From Rostratula benghalensis (lineage: Eukaryota; Chordata; Aves; Charadriiformes; Rostratulidae), in the NCBI GenBank assembly GCA_013399305.1, contig VXAI01000013.1, forward strand, positions 4,728,255-4,792,254: a stretch of 64,000 bases of DNA, read 5' to 3'. A program made the position numbers and the translations under genes. Below, piece by piece: positions 1 to 12,066 of the stretch (its first letter is position 1; every line of letters starts with the position of its first letter). Below the pieces are notes generated by a model that searched no databases, was not told where the DNA came from, and was given only the letters and a program-made list of their open reading frames with translations.

Positions 1-1144
1 GAAAGAAGATATCCATTCTGTAACTGTAGCCAGCAGTTATACTTCACTATTTTTCTTCTAAATTCTTTCCTTCCTGTATTTTGAAACAATTTCTGCTAGT
101 TGTTTTTATCAGTCCTTTCAGTATCTTATTCCATTTACTAACTCTCCCCCGAGCAAAGGAAAATCCTCTTGCTTTTCTGATAATCAATTCTTATAAATTG
201 AGCTTGTAAGTAAGTCTCATTCATTTTGCACAATTTATCCAGTGGAAAACTTGAAGGTGAACAGTCCTTCTCCCTGTGGATGGAAAGTATTTACAAATAA
301 GGAAGCTTCAGTCTTTCTTTCCCTAAACTAGCACTGCTAGCAGAACTGAAAAGAAATCTCATCAATCTGTATGAGACCTGTGGCCAGAGTATGAGCACTA
401 CAGCGTGAATTTCTTAAAACTGCCTTACCTAAATGCAAATCACAAGGCTCTGCCAACAGACAACAGCACTGTTGCCTTGCCAAAACACAGGAGTCTCCCA
501 CATGAGATAATGTTGGCTCAAGTATCTTTATTTCATTCAATAAATATATATTCAATGATTCTCTACCGAGTCTCCAGTTTGAGCTGCAAAGGATCCTCTT
601 GCAGACTCCTAGATGCCTTTGTGACCTCCGAGTAAACTATTTCCCATGCAGGACTTTAAGAGAGATCATTTATGAGTTTAGATTAAGGCTGGTGTGGTTA
701 AAGTGAGGGTTAGCATTAGCTGTTGATCTATCTATGATGTAAGGTATGCCTATGTATGGATGGCACCATCTGAAGCTGCTTCTGCAAGTTCAAAGGACAG
801 AGATCTCTCACAGGCAATGCAGTGCGCCCGCATCCAGCCTCCTGATAGGTGATGACAATTTTGTGACAAGCCTGTGAAATGCTGCAGCTAGTTTTGGTAG
901 GTCTGCATACCACTGTTTTTAAAAAGCTTTAAGGAGTAGCCAGTCTCTGAAACTATTAATTCCTCCTTAAGACATCCTTATTTCATATGGAGGAAGACTT
1001 GCCTTTAGCTTTTGACAACAGAAGAACAAAGAAGGTAGAAAAAAGGGGGTGAAGCTCAGATGTGGATTTGCTTGAATTCTGTCTTTTAGGATAGAATTCT
1101 GTAATTGTAACTATTTCTTAGCTTCCCAGGTGCAGATTGCACAC
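1..1144. other. Unique AT-rich sequence, no gene seen
   Basis: Short open frames occur on both strands (up to 76 codons). None has a recognisable domain, and they overlap each other in the way chance frames do. No repeat family or RNA gene was recognised here. Confidence 0.6.
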
Positions 1145-1245
1145 TGAATCACAGAATCACAGACTATCAGGGATTGGAAGGGACCTTGAAAGATCATCTA
1201 GTCCAATCCCCCTGCCAGAGCAGGAACACATAGATCAGGTCACAA
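1145..1245 (-). mobile_element. CR1 LINE fragment, 3' end only
   Basis: Read on the minus strand this is the extreme 3' end of a chicken-repeat-1 (CR1) non-LTR retrotransposon. On the plus strand it starts with the reverse complement of the terminal short repeats (two 'AATCACAGA'-like units). The conserved motif 'GATTGGAAGGGACCTTG' and then 'GATCATCTAGTCCAATCC' follow, then a stretch of the type 'CCTGCCAGAGCAGGAACAC'. Similarity fades near 1245, so only about 100 bp of the element is clear. Extreme 5' truncation is normal for CR1, which inserts by target-primed reverse transcription. The copy is inert. Confidence 0.9.
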
Positions 1246-1709
1246 GTCAAATACTCGACTCTAATTTAGTCCTCCATGCTGCTGCTGAGGATGGAGCCAG
1301 TGACCCTAGTAATGGAGCCCCAGATCTCCAGTGAGAATATTTGACTTTTTTTTTCCCCCCAAAGATGCAAGCCTGTTTGAGTGGTAAATACCTTCTGATA
1401 AACAGAGCATGGAGAGCAGGCGGGTTAGCCTGTCTTTTCTGATGTCTCCACTTGGTGTTGAAAGGGTTAACACTGTTAGCATTTACTCCAGCAGAGACTG
1501 GTTTCAGATGAATAGGAGCAGTTTGTGCCTTCTCAGTGCCTGTTTCAGGATGTCCTCATCCTGCACAAGGCAGCACTGTATGCATTTGGATCCTGAAGGT
1601 TCTACTGCCTGTAGGGCTTGACGTTTTTTAACTTTTTTTTGGCAAATAAAAGCAAAGAAATAAAGTCATCCTTAACTCTTTGAGATTTGAGGACTTTGAA
1701 TACCTTCTT

Positions 1710-1751
1710 CCTCCTGGAGTACCACTGCAGCCTCCTGGAGTACCACTGCAG
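1710..1751. repeat. Perfect 21-bp tandem duplication
   Basis: The unit CCTCCTGGAGTACCACTGCAG occurs twice in a row (1710-1730 and 1731-1751) with no mismatch. Each unit ends in a PstI-like CTGCAG. Perfect identity means the duplication is recent or was made during assembly. The flanking DNA is unique. Confidence 0.95.
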
Positions 1752-4700
1752 TATAAATCAGAATTTGCATATGTCTGCTCCTAGCAACTACGCTCAGAAG
1801 CAACTATAGAAATTTGAACACTGCAAATCATACAAAGGAATGCAAAATTGTGGGTTTACTTTTAATCTGCAGAACGTAGTCAGCCAAGTGAAAACACACC
1901 CAAATCTACCTCTTCCTGCTTTCAATGCACCACTCCCCAATTACAGAATACTATTTGTTTCACTGTCTATCACAGTATCACTGCTTAAGAATTTTTAAAA
2001 TTCTGTATTCTTCCTTTATGTCTGTTTTATTTTCCTTTGTCATCTTCTTTCAGTCTCTTCTCCGTCTCCATTTTTCTTGTCACCTGGGGAATTTTAATTG
2101 TTTGTGTTGTCGTCTATACACCTCACAGTGACCCTCTGTTTAATCAGAGCTTGAGTTCAGTGGGTAAAAGGTGAATTAAAGAAGCCAGTAAGCACTTCCA
2201 GCTCACTACATCGCCATGTACATATGTGGTTTGAGTCTTAACTGAAAATAACTCAATACAAAACCCAAAAAATGAAACAGTCTGCCAGTAAACAAAAAGC
2301 TCTCAGAACCTGGAGGCTGGTAAACACAGCATCACAGAGGGGTTTGCTGCTCCCATTCAGCAGCCAGCTGCAAGTCTGCCTTGTGACGGACCTCTCAGAA
2401 ACACAGATGGGAGTCCCTTAGAACTGATCTTGAACATAGTCAGAATTAAAAGTATTTTAAATGAAATATTCTATGTTCAGCAGAGTAGCATTTGAAACAC
2501 CAAGGCCTGTTTCATCAGAGAGTACCTGACCTGCTCTACCCCCAGGCCACTGGCAGGCCATCAAGCTTGCAGCCATGCTGCAGGAGAAAAACTGTTCTGT
2601 CAATTCTGGCATCTAAACCAAATATTAATGTCAACCTCAAAATATTAAAATATAAGATTTCTTATGGGCAAAACTCATTCCATCCTGACACATTCCTAAC
2701 AATCACTTGCCCAGGAAGGACATTATGAGGTAAGATTTATATTTGCCTCTAGAGAAAGCTTCCTTATTCAAATTAAAAAGAAAGATTAATTTAAGGCAAG
2801 GTTTAAATTTTGTAATATATGCTAACTAATTTCATATATGTTATATAGGAGATAGGAATGCTTTTTCCTTTACCATACAGGTAAATATTCAGTGACATAA
2901 AGATGTAAGGCCAGGAAGGCAAAACCAAGCCTAACTCTTGCATAATGAACCTGCATAATTTCATCCATTTACTCCAGTGCAGAAGTCCTGGTTTGGCATT
3001 GGATACTATAAGCAGATGTAATTGTTCAGTCAAGAAGGGAACTCTTGCACTTCCCTTTGTTTCTGGTGCTAATTATGCTCATTAAGAAAACAGCAACCCT
3101 ATAACCTCAACAAGCCTTTCATAATTTTGATAGTATGGGTTCAGATAAATTTAGGTATTGAAATAGAGTTGGCTCAGGTTACACTGGAATAACTGAACAC
3201 AAGACTGGATCTCTTTGACACTGAATTTCTGAAGCTGAATGGTTTTCTAACCTGAGGATCCATAAGCTCGTTGCTGGTTATTTCCATATGGGTTTTGATG
3301 ACAGTGCAAGAGAATTACCAGTAGTTCCTTCCTTAGCTGAAACTCTGTTACAGTGTTTCCTCTTCCTCCTGCATAGTCAATCCTCTCACAAATGCATTAA
3401 AACAGTATCGTGCACGCTGCTCCATTTAGCCTGAGCCTCCTGATCTCCGGATGGCACATCATTGCCATTTGGCAAAGTATTCCTTCTGACTTTAAAGCTA
3501 TCAACTGAAGATAGTCCCGATATTTTTTTTCTTCACCACTTTTCTGTGTAGAATTGTTTTCTGCTTCCAATGTTTATTTTTAAGACGATGTTCAGCAGTA
3601 ACTTTTCTTCATCCTGCTATAGGAGATAGATTGCTGGGAGGCAACATCTGGTAAATAGCAAAAAAGCCCTAGCTGTCAATAAGCCAGTTAGTATATAGAT
3701 TCATCAGGGGCATTTACTCTTTTTAGAACATTACATAATCTATAGTCTGCTCTCTTAAAGCTAAAATTTAGTACATTTCAACTATAATTTATGCTAATAA
3801 TATAGTTCCCAGAGCTTTGAATCAGAGGCTGATCTCAGTTCTATGGGTGTACACCATAAGGATATTACTCCAAGATTGTACTGATGGAAAAGAACCTTCC
3901 TGTAGTGAAGGATCAGCACGAAAGGCTCTTGTCAGCATGTCTGGGTGGCTGCAACCACATCTCTATGCTGAGGCCAGCCTTCCTTGCGGCATCTGATAAA
4001 GTCCCTGCTGCATCCCCTGGAAGTACCAGGGTCTTGCACTGCACAGCCTTGCCAGGCAGCCACAGCCTTGAAGCTCCTGCTGATGGTGAAGCTGCACGTA
4101 GTTACAGTTCAAAACCAGAAATAATGTGGGTTTATGGTGTGAGTAGGCTAAATCACAGCAAAGGCAAAAATACTAGATTGTGCCATTCAGTCTGCCTCGC
4201 CTTTAGTGTTGTCTGCTTAGGACCAAGTCCAGCCTCCTTAGGCCATGGAGGGAAGAAAGACAACACTTCTGACTGGACAAGCTGAGTACTTCTGCAGTTT
4301 CTATACTTTAGATACGTTAGGGCCTTGGTGGAAATAGGCACTCAATCCTCTTTCTCCTTTAATCTCCTTAGGCTATACTGATTTATACAGGAGATCCCTG
4401 CAGAGAAGCAGGTGCCTTGTCACAGTCACCAAGTAAAGCCATATAGTAAAAATGAATACATTTTCTACTAAGCAGATCCCAGGTCTCAGCGGAGGAAAAA
4501 GTGGTGCAGGTGGTCAGGAGCAAGATCGGTGCAGTGGCTTCCAGTCGACCTTCATTTGCATCATAAAACCATCATCTTCCTGAGCACAAAGGAACAGCAG
4601 GGCTGGCAGCCTGCTCAGCCCCACAGCAATAGGCATGGTAGGGGTTGGAAGTGGGGAGCACTGCCTGAGCTGGCGAGGGATGTTTCACACATTGCCTCCA

Positions 4701-5923
4701 TCTCTGAAACACTTGGCTCTAGACAGTGCTGTACGTCTCTCACTTTTAAGAGTGCTAAAAGGTTTTCTCTCTGCTCTGTGGGGGGTGGCCAAACACAATT
4801 TAAGTAAGTGTGTTTCTGCTGAAGCACCAATATTTTTTGGATGCCATTTGTTGTTCCCATTGTTACAAAGAACGATCTTTCTGTTAACCTAATCTAAATG
4901 ATCACTTGAAGGCTGCAAAACTATATGTCATGTTTAAGCTACTGTATCATGTTGGCCTCAGGGAAATTTTACAGATGCCTTGCCACAATCCATTTCTTCC
5001 CCATGACGAGCTACCAGGCTAGTTGCTTGGATTCATTTGCCACAGCTGTTTACCTCTTTGACCTCAAAGCTACAAAGGTGTGGTGCCAATGAAATAAAAA
5101 AGAGTCTGCCTTTTAAATTATTGATTATAAGAATTCTTTTCTAAAGTGAAAAGGGACAGGAGATGGTATTCTTCCAGCTGAATGGAATTACTTGAGTATT
5201 TTGCCTTCACCTTTTAATAATTTTCTTCTTTCTTTCCTTTTTCTGTTAACCTGTAGACATAGATAAATGAGAAACACAATATTAATGTGCTTATTAGTCT
5301 GAAATAATTTAAGACAGACTAATATCTTCCTGACAGAAAATTGTCAGCTCAGGTCTATCACAGCATCAGTCATTTCAAGCTATTAAATTTCTGCAGCAGA
5401 GCTACTAGGTAGATACCTTTTTATTTATTTCTGTAGTTCAAACATACCCCATTTCCATTTTGACCAGAGTTGTTCCTATCTGCTTGTGCTTATTTTTTGA
5501 AGTTATTTATAGGTGATACTGTCCCCAGCTAACAAGTCAGCATGCAAGAGCTGATGAATATTAAATTATAATTTGTCTAAAAACCAAAGGCAACAAATCT
5601 AGGTCAAAGATATTGCCTTGGGCAAAGTCCACACTCGTGCTTTTGCATCACTGAATATTACAGCTCCTGTCTTTCCGTTTGAAAATACTTATACCTGATC
5701 AGGCAGGTGCCTTTTTATGCAAGGGGCATATAATTTAAAAGCATCTCAAGAGGTACATGTGCAAATCCCAAACATGTGTTGCAGCATTACCCCACAATAT
5801 CCATTCATCTAATGACTGATCTTTGAGATGTAGGTTTGTATTTGCTGCTTGCCCTGTTTTGAGGAAGAGGATTGTTCTTAAACATTAGGTGACTGATCTA
5901 AAAAAAACCCCTAGATCAACAAA

Positions 5924-5953
5924 TGAGGATATGAGGAGCTCCTCATATCCTCA
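5924..5953. repeat. Perfect 30-bp spacerless palindrome
   Basis: The 15-bp left arm (5924-5938, TGAGGATATGAGGAG) is followed directly by its exact reverse complement (5939-5953), centred on GAGCTC. The next flanking bases do not pair. It could form a cruciform or hairpin. A 14-A tract lies 23 bp downstream (5977-5990). Confidence 0.95.
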
Positions 5954-6783
5954 AATTCAAGCTGTTACTTGCTATTAAAAAAAAAAAAAAGCCTACTAAA
6001 CGCCTCTACCTTTGTCATTTCATTTCTGTATCTGTTTTGCTGCATAACTCCTAGTTTTCTGGTCATCCATGTTGTGCTTATGCCACTCTATTCATGATCT
6101 CTTCTCTTGAGTGAATTGTTTCCCTCATAATACAGGCTTGTTATTTTTTTTCTGAGTCCACAGAGAACATGGCTGCTCAGCCTTCTGCAGGAGGTGCTAG
6201 CCTTGAACAGTAAGAATGTGGGCACATCCCCACCCTATAGGGACACTCCTCAATGAACATGAAGTGGATAATTTTGTAGCCTGATGGCAAGGTTATTAAT
6301 CTGGAAAATAAAAATGTGAGGTTCAATTTTTTTATCATCAATCAAGCATAAGAGCTGCAGCGGGAGAGCCAGTCCACTATCTGCCCTCCTCCCCCTTCTC
6401 TTTCAGAAGCCACTCAGTAGATGTGGATTTGGCATTCGTTTAAATGGAAAAGAAACAGAAGAAACCTGCTTCTATGCAATGGATTCCTCTGTTGCAGGAG
6501 ATGATATTTGCCATACATAGGTATGCTGAAAAAATAATGCCACAATGAGGAATTCTTTCTGTTCCTTGGCATCCTCCAAAGTTGTAGGAATATGTTCATG
6601 CTCTGCATCTTGTTATGGATTTGAAACTTTTCTTGATTGTATACTTTCAGTAGTAATTAATGGTATAATTAACTCTTTAGTTTAGAATGGTAGCACGAGT
6701 AGAATAGGGAAAAGCAGACAAAAAAATCATAAAAGCACAGTATAGTGGTTTTTTACCACTGTAGTGATGTTTTTATGGTATAA

Positions 6784-6821
6784 AGCATTACCAGAGTTCC
6801 AGAGCATTACCAGAGTACCAG
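6784..6821. repeat. 19-bp tandem duplication
   Basis: The unit AGCATTACCAGAGTTCCAG (6784-6802) is repeated directly at 6803-6821 with one substitution (TTCCAG to TACCAG). It is a small local duplication in otherwise unique sequence. Confidence 0.9.
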
Positions 6822-7219
6822 AATTGTTCCCTCCTTGCTGAAAGGTGGGGAGATACTATCATTTTCACACGCTTGAATTATGTGTTTCTGCCTTGAGAAA
6901 TACGCAGTAATAAGGTTCTGCAGGTCACTGCTGTGATGTGGTCTTGGCAATGAAAATAAAAGTACTGAAAGTCTTAAAAATATCAATAATAATTTTTTAA
7001 ACATCAGTTTCAACACAAATGTGTATCATACAAGGTGCATTTATAATAAATTCATGTAATGAAAATTATTTTAATATTTATCAGCTATTTATTATGAACA
7101 GCAAAAGTGGCCCCAGAAATTGCAGCCTCCAGTTCTGTGTTTAATCTCTTCTGCTTCACTTCCCATACAAGAGTTCTAGCTCTCTGTAGTATTAGTCATT
7201 TGTATTTATCTTACCATTT

Positions 7220-8330
7220 CATAGAATCATAGAAGCATAGAATAGCAGGTTGGCAAGGACCTCAAGTATCATCTCATCCCACCGTTCTTGGCAGCAGCAC
7301 AGTCTGGACAAGATGACCCAGCTCCCCATCCTGCTGAATCGTAAAAGTGTCCGATGACAGGGAAACCACCACTTCCCTGGGGAGATTATTCCAGTGGCTG
7401 ATCATTCTCACTGTGAAAAAATTTCCACTTTTGTCTAGAATCTCCCAAGCTGTAACTTGTACCCATTACTCCTTGTCTTTTCCATGTGGCTTCTTTTAAA
7501 AAAAGAGTCTCCATCCTCTTTGTGGCCACCCTTTAAATACTGGAACATCATAATAAATTCTCCCCTAAGACTTCGTTTCTCAAGACTGAACTAACTTAGT
7601 TCTCTCAGTCTTTCCTCATACAACAGGTTTCTTAGTACTTTGATCACCTTGGTGGCCCTTCTCTGGACCCTCTCCAGCCCCTCCACGTCTTTTTTGCACA
7701 GTGGGAACCAAAACTGAACACAGTATTGTAGGTGTGGCCCGACAAGCACTGAGTAGGGTGGGATAAGGATTTCTTTGTCTCTGCTGGTGATGCCCTTGTT
7801 GATGCAATCTAGCATCATGTTGACTTTCTTTGTCACAGCAGCACACTGTTCACTCATATTGAGCTTGTCCACCAGGACCCCCACCCCTTTTCCACAGAGC
7901 TGCTCACCATCCAGGTAGATCCCAGCCTGTGCTGCACTCCTGGATTATGTTTTCCTAGGCATAAGACCTTACACTTGTCCTTGTTGAACTTCATAAGGTT
8001 CTTGTTAGCCCACTCTTCCAACCTATCCAGTTCTTCCTGCAGAGTGGCTCTCCCTTCCAAACTGCCCATTTCCCCTCTCAGTTTGGTATCATCAGCAGAA
8101 TTCATCAGAGTACGCTCGATCCCATCATCCAGATCAATTATCTGCATATTATGTTGGTCCCCATATTGATCCCTGGGGGACCCCACTTGTGACAAGTCGC
8201 CAGTTTGAAAAGGAGCTATCTACCACCACCCTCTGAGTGCAGCCTGCCAGCCAGCTCCCACCCACCTCACAGGCCACTTGTCTAGACCATAAAGCATCAT
8301 TCTTTTTCTAGGCAGAGGCTGTGGGAAACA
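7220..8330 (-). mobile_element. CR1 LINE copy, 5'-truncated, about 1.1 kb
   Basis: This is the longest CR1 fragment in the window and lies on the minus strand. The 3' end is at 7220, where three 'CATAGAAT'-type units mark the CR1 terminal repeats. Moving up in coordinate, it covers the 3' UTR-like region, the end of ORF2 (7591-8195) and part of the upstream reverse transcriptase region ('CCAGCCAGCTCCCACCCACCT' near 8245). Similarity weakens after about 8285 and is lost by about 8330. Faint continuation as far as about 8700 is possible. It is heavily diverged, with frameshifts, and therefore an old inactive copy. Confidence 0.92.
7591..8195 (-). pseudogene. CR1 ORF2 remnant (reverse transcriptase C-terminal part)
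   Basis: Two overlapping minus-strand frames (8195-7854 and 7884-7591) together give the C-terminal part of the CR1 reverse transcriptase. The first contains the catalytic box as 'NSADDTKL', where the usual residue before ADD is aromatic. It continues with 'RLEEWANKNLMKFNKDKCKV', the conserved helix region after the active site. The second continues with 'GVLVDKLNMSEQC' and 'LERVQRRATKVIKVLRNL'. The two parts are in different frames, so at least one indel separates them. The endonuclease domain and the N-terminal RT are absent. No functional product is expected. Confidence 0.9.
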
Positions 8331-11175
8331 TTATCATGTTTCCCTCTATTGAATTGGAAGACAGGAGGCTGCCACTTAAAGCTATCATAAAGATCTGAGT
8401 TATCCAATCCTAGAAAATAGCTCTGTATTGATTAATGGTCTTCGAGATCACAACAGAATTGTAGATAACACTATGTAGGCAACATTGCCAGCCTCCATAA
8501 ATCTCTGTGATTTCATCTAATCAGTCTTCAGCCATCTTCATGTTGATTTCATAAGATAATGGCAAGTCCCTGTTGATAAGTCCTAGTTGCTTGATGGATA
8601 TCTCACGAAATGCATCAGAAAATACTCTGAATCCTTATGAAAGCCATATTGAAATCATGGTGGGAGCTAAAAATTCACCCAGCTGTTTAACTTTACTTTC
8701 AACACAAACCTTCCAATATTTTTTTTTTTCTTAGTGGTATGTGAATGCCCTGAAGTCTTCATGCTTGGACTCAAATTTAGCCATAATAGTTTTCTTTAAC
8801 TTGGCAACACATGCGCCGGGTTAGCGTGTATTAACACTATACACAGTGCTACAGTCAGGTATTTTATCTCAGCACAGATGTGGAAAAGTGTTACACTACT
8901 CGATTTTTAAATTATGAGACATATACATATGGCTTATACGTAGTTAGGATAAAGCAAATATAACAAAAATCTGGGCAAGAATTACTCTTGAAGTAGATGT
9001 CTGAAGATAAAAATGGGAATCTTGAGTTTTTGCATGGTGTAGCTGAAGTTGTGGAATGTATAGATGATGACTGAAGTAGGTAGCTCAGTAATCATCATAG
9101 TCTAAACAGGATCACTGTCGTTTACCTAAAGGGAAGTGCAGATGCAGAAAACATTAGGAAATCTCTCAACATTTGAGCTACATGTCACCTAATGCATGAA
9201 TTAAAGACTTAATGCTGGTAGTGACTAATACTTGAGCGAAAGAATCTACAGTATCTACAACCTACAATCTACAACCAATGACAGGTTGGTTCAGCAATAC
9301 TTGATACAGTAGAAGAACACCCAATATGGTGCCTAAAGAACTGCCAAGTGTATGACAATCATGAGTAACAGTCATTGGGCTATTGAATGGTTTAACCCCA
9401 TCGGTTACATACCACTTAATTGCTATGCTTGTTACTTGCCACCTTGCAGTTCTTGAGTGCTGGGAGAGGAAGACTCTAGAGCTGCTGATACTGGGTAGTG
9501 GATAAAGCTGATGACCAGGAATGGCCAAGAACCCTGGAACGCCAGTAGTAGCTGCTAGGAGAGGCAAGCCAATTCAGAAGAAAAAAAAAGAAAATAGCAG
9601 GGGAAAACACAGGTCTCTCCAGCTAAAGCTTCTTCTGTGATCTGAACATTTATTAGGTCACCTACCAGGTGTAGTTTCTTTAGTGTCTAATAGGATGAGT
9701 TCATATCACAGCCATATTATCGGCCACAATCAATAAGATCACTCCTATTTACAACCTATTTTCATAGTTTTTTTGCTCTGTCAAATTTGGTTGAAATTAT
9801 TAGATGAATTAAAGTACAGAATATTGGCTGTTGGGTGCGTATGCGGACAGTTATCTATATTCAAGCACAGTCACATAAGTTTTGTTGTCTTCAGAACTTT
9901 ATTTAAGAAAAAGCAGACAAAGTCTTTTCTTGAGGTCTGAAGTATTTATTTTCTCCCAGTACAGCTTTTCAGAGAAAGGCTTCTCTTTGAACCTAATGTC
10001 TGACTTACTTAGAAATTACAGGGCTCTTCAAGCTGCAGACACTGAATGCCAAATATACCATTTGGAATACCTCTTTCTAGAATATGGCTCTCTAGATTGT
10101 CTGCGAAATTAATTAAATGTCTAGATTATTTTTAAAAATCCCTGACTTCATAAGTAGCTATGATAAATAGAAGAAAAATATATATGAAAAATACATTACA
10201 CAGTTGAGAAAGACTTGGGGTGACCCTTCAAATGACAGATATCTTTTTGACTGTTACAAAATGTTTTATCTACATACTCATATTCTTTGTACGCATCCAG
10301 ATTTGGGCATTAGAGTACATAAAGTGGAAATCTGTCTCTGAAAACTGTGAGTTTTTATATAAAAAGTGAGTTTCTTTGGCCCTTTTATTTTACTGAACAT
10401 AACAAATGCAGCTACAGAGATCAAATCAATCAAGCTCCTGTTAACGAGAAAAAGGACTGAAGCAAACTATTTAAATGCATGTCTACAACTTTCCTGATTT
10501 TGCTTCCAATAATTTAATGTATTTAGATTCTTTTGTGATGAAGCATCTTCTGTACTCATCTACCTTGGAAGATCTATGCTGACCTATTTTGCGAAATAAA
10601 CAGAGATCAAATGCCTCTTAACTGCATGTCTAACTACAGGGGTAGGTATAAATTTGGGAGATTAGATAGGTGTCATGCTTAATTCTTATTTGCAGGATAG
10701 CCCAGGGATATACCTCAGTGCTAACAGCTTCCTGTCATATGAGCTAAAACTGCAACACATTCCCTTTCTACTGTCTGTCTCCAACATTGCAGAGTTTGTA
10801 TGTTCAGTTCAAATATTACCTGTGATCTTGGAATATGATCACATAGGTGACTTCCACAGTTTCTTTACCACTAAGTAAAAGAGCCAGAATTTCCTATGCT
10901 ATAGGCTGGATATATTATAACTTGGTTGTTGCACAGGGGAAGTCACACTTTATCTGACAGAGAAGAGCTGAGCTGCTCTCCCTTGTCTTTCAACGCTGTT
11001 TGGCTGGCTTCTGTGCTAGAGAGGATACTTTCCTTTTAAATAACGTATTTTAGTTACTGAGAATGATACAAAAATCCCATAACATAGTTTGTACTGTAGT
11101 GACTCTTAATGGTCTCAGATAGATGAATGACATGTTTTAAGATATTTGAATATTGCTTAAGAAGGTTTGGTTTCA
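8331..11175. other. Unique sequence between two CR1 copies
   Basis: No gene is supported. The minus-strand frame 9567-9262 (101 codons) has a hydrophobic C-terminal stretch (about residues 74-97), but I recognise no family. A small CpG-containing patch lies near 8812-8835 (ATGCGCCGGGTTAGCGTG). Poly-T runs occur near 8720. Confidence 0.5.
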
Positions 11176-12066
11176 ACCCTCAGTAAGTTTGTGGATGACA
11201 TCGAGCTGAGTGGTGCGGTTGACACGCCTGAGGAACTGGATGCCTTTCAGAGGGACCTGGACAAGCTTGAGAAGTGGGCCCACATGATCCTCATGAGATT
11301 CAAAAAGGCCCAGTGCAGGGTACTGCATCTGGGTCAGGGCAATCTCCAATATCAATACAGACCAGGGGGTGAATGGAGACGGACTTGGGGGTACTGGTGG
11401 ACGATAAAGTGGACATGAGCTGCCAATGTGCACTCAGAAGACTAACCGTATCCTGAGCTGCTTCAAAAGAAGCATTACCCTCAGGTCAAGGGAAGTGATT
11501 CTGTCCCTCTACTCCACTCCAGTAAGACCTTGGCCTGGAGTACTGCATTCAGTTCTGGGGTCTTCAGTAAAAGACAGACATGGACCTGTTGGAGCAGGTC
11601 CAGAGGAGGGACACAGAAATGATCAGATGGACGGAACACGTGCTCTGTGAGGAAAAGCTGAGACAGCTGGAATTGTTTAGCTTGGAGCAGGGAAGGCTGT
11701 GGGGAGACCTTATGGCAGCCTTTCAATAGTTAAAAGGGGCTTACAAAAAATATGAGGAGAGACATTGTATTAGGGCATGTTGCAACAGAACAAGGGCTAA
11801 TGGTTTTAAATTAAAGGAGAGTAGATTGAGATCAGGTACCAGGAAGAAATCTTTTAGAATGAGGGTGGTGAAACACTGGCACTGGTTGCCCACAGAGATG
11901 GTAGATGATGGTAGATGCCCCATCCCTGGAAACATTCGAGGTGAGGTTGGACAAGGCTCTAAGCAACCTGATCTAGTTGAAGATGTCCCTGCTCACTGCA
12001 AAGGATGACCTTTAAAGGTCACTTCCAACTCAAACTGTTCTGTGAGTTTATGGTTCTATGATTATG
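11176..12066 (+). mobile_element. CR1 LINE copy, 5'-truncated, about 0.9 kb
   Basis: This plus-strand CR1 starts abruptly inside the reverse transcriptase, just upstream of the catalytic box. It runs through the end of ORF2 and the 3' UTR to the terminal repeats ('TTATGGTTCTATGATTATG', ending near 12066). The 3' segment 'CAACCTGATCTAGTTGAAGA', followed later by 'GACCTTTAAAGGTCACTTCC', matches the short fragment at 36463-36570, so both belong to the same CR1 subfamily. Several frameshifts and an internal 10-bp duplication (GATGGTAGAT, about 11896-11917) show it is dead. Confidence 0.93.
11182..11650 (+). pseudogene. CR1 ORF2 remnant (RT catalytic box onward)
   Basis: The frame opens with '[14 protein letters not shown]', the CR1 reverse transcriptase catalytic box with valine in place of the usual alanine (FVDD for FADD). 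It continues with '[20 protein letters not shown]', the conserved region downstream of the active site. The frame is lost near 11400 and resumes in another at 11426, with 'NRILSCFKRSITLRSREVIL'. The frame shifts again after 'YSTPVRP'. It is a C-terminal fragment with at least two frameshifts and no expected product. Confidence 0.9.

Larger units (their letters stand above)
1246..7219. other. Unique AT-rich sequence with small local duplications
   Basis: No gene is supported. The longest frame (3884-4285, plus, 133 codons) shows no domain I recognise, and its length is within what chance gives in this much sequence. The structured parts are the 21-bp and 19-bp tandem duplications, the 30-bp palindrome and a 14-A tract, each listed separately. 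Confidence 0.5.

Noticed and set aside
3884..4285. 133-codon plus-strand frame
   Set aside because: Ala/Ser/Leu-rich without a domain, in a slightly GC-richer segment where stops are fewer. No splice or promoter context.
9262..9567. 101-codon minus-strand frame with hydrophobic C-terminus, considered as a retropseudogene or mitochondrial insertion
   Set aside because: No match to any protein I know on either strand, no poly-A tail, and the opposite frame has several stops.
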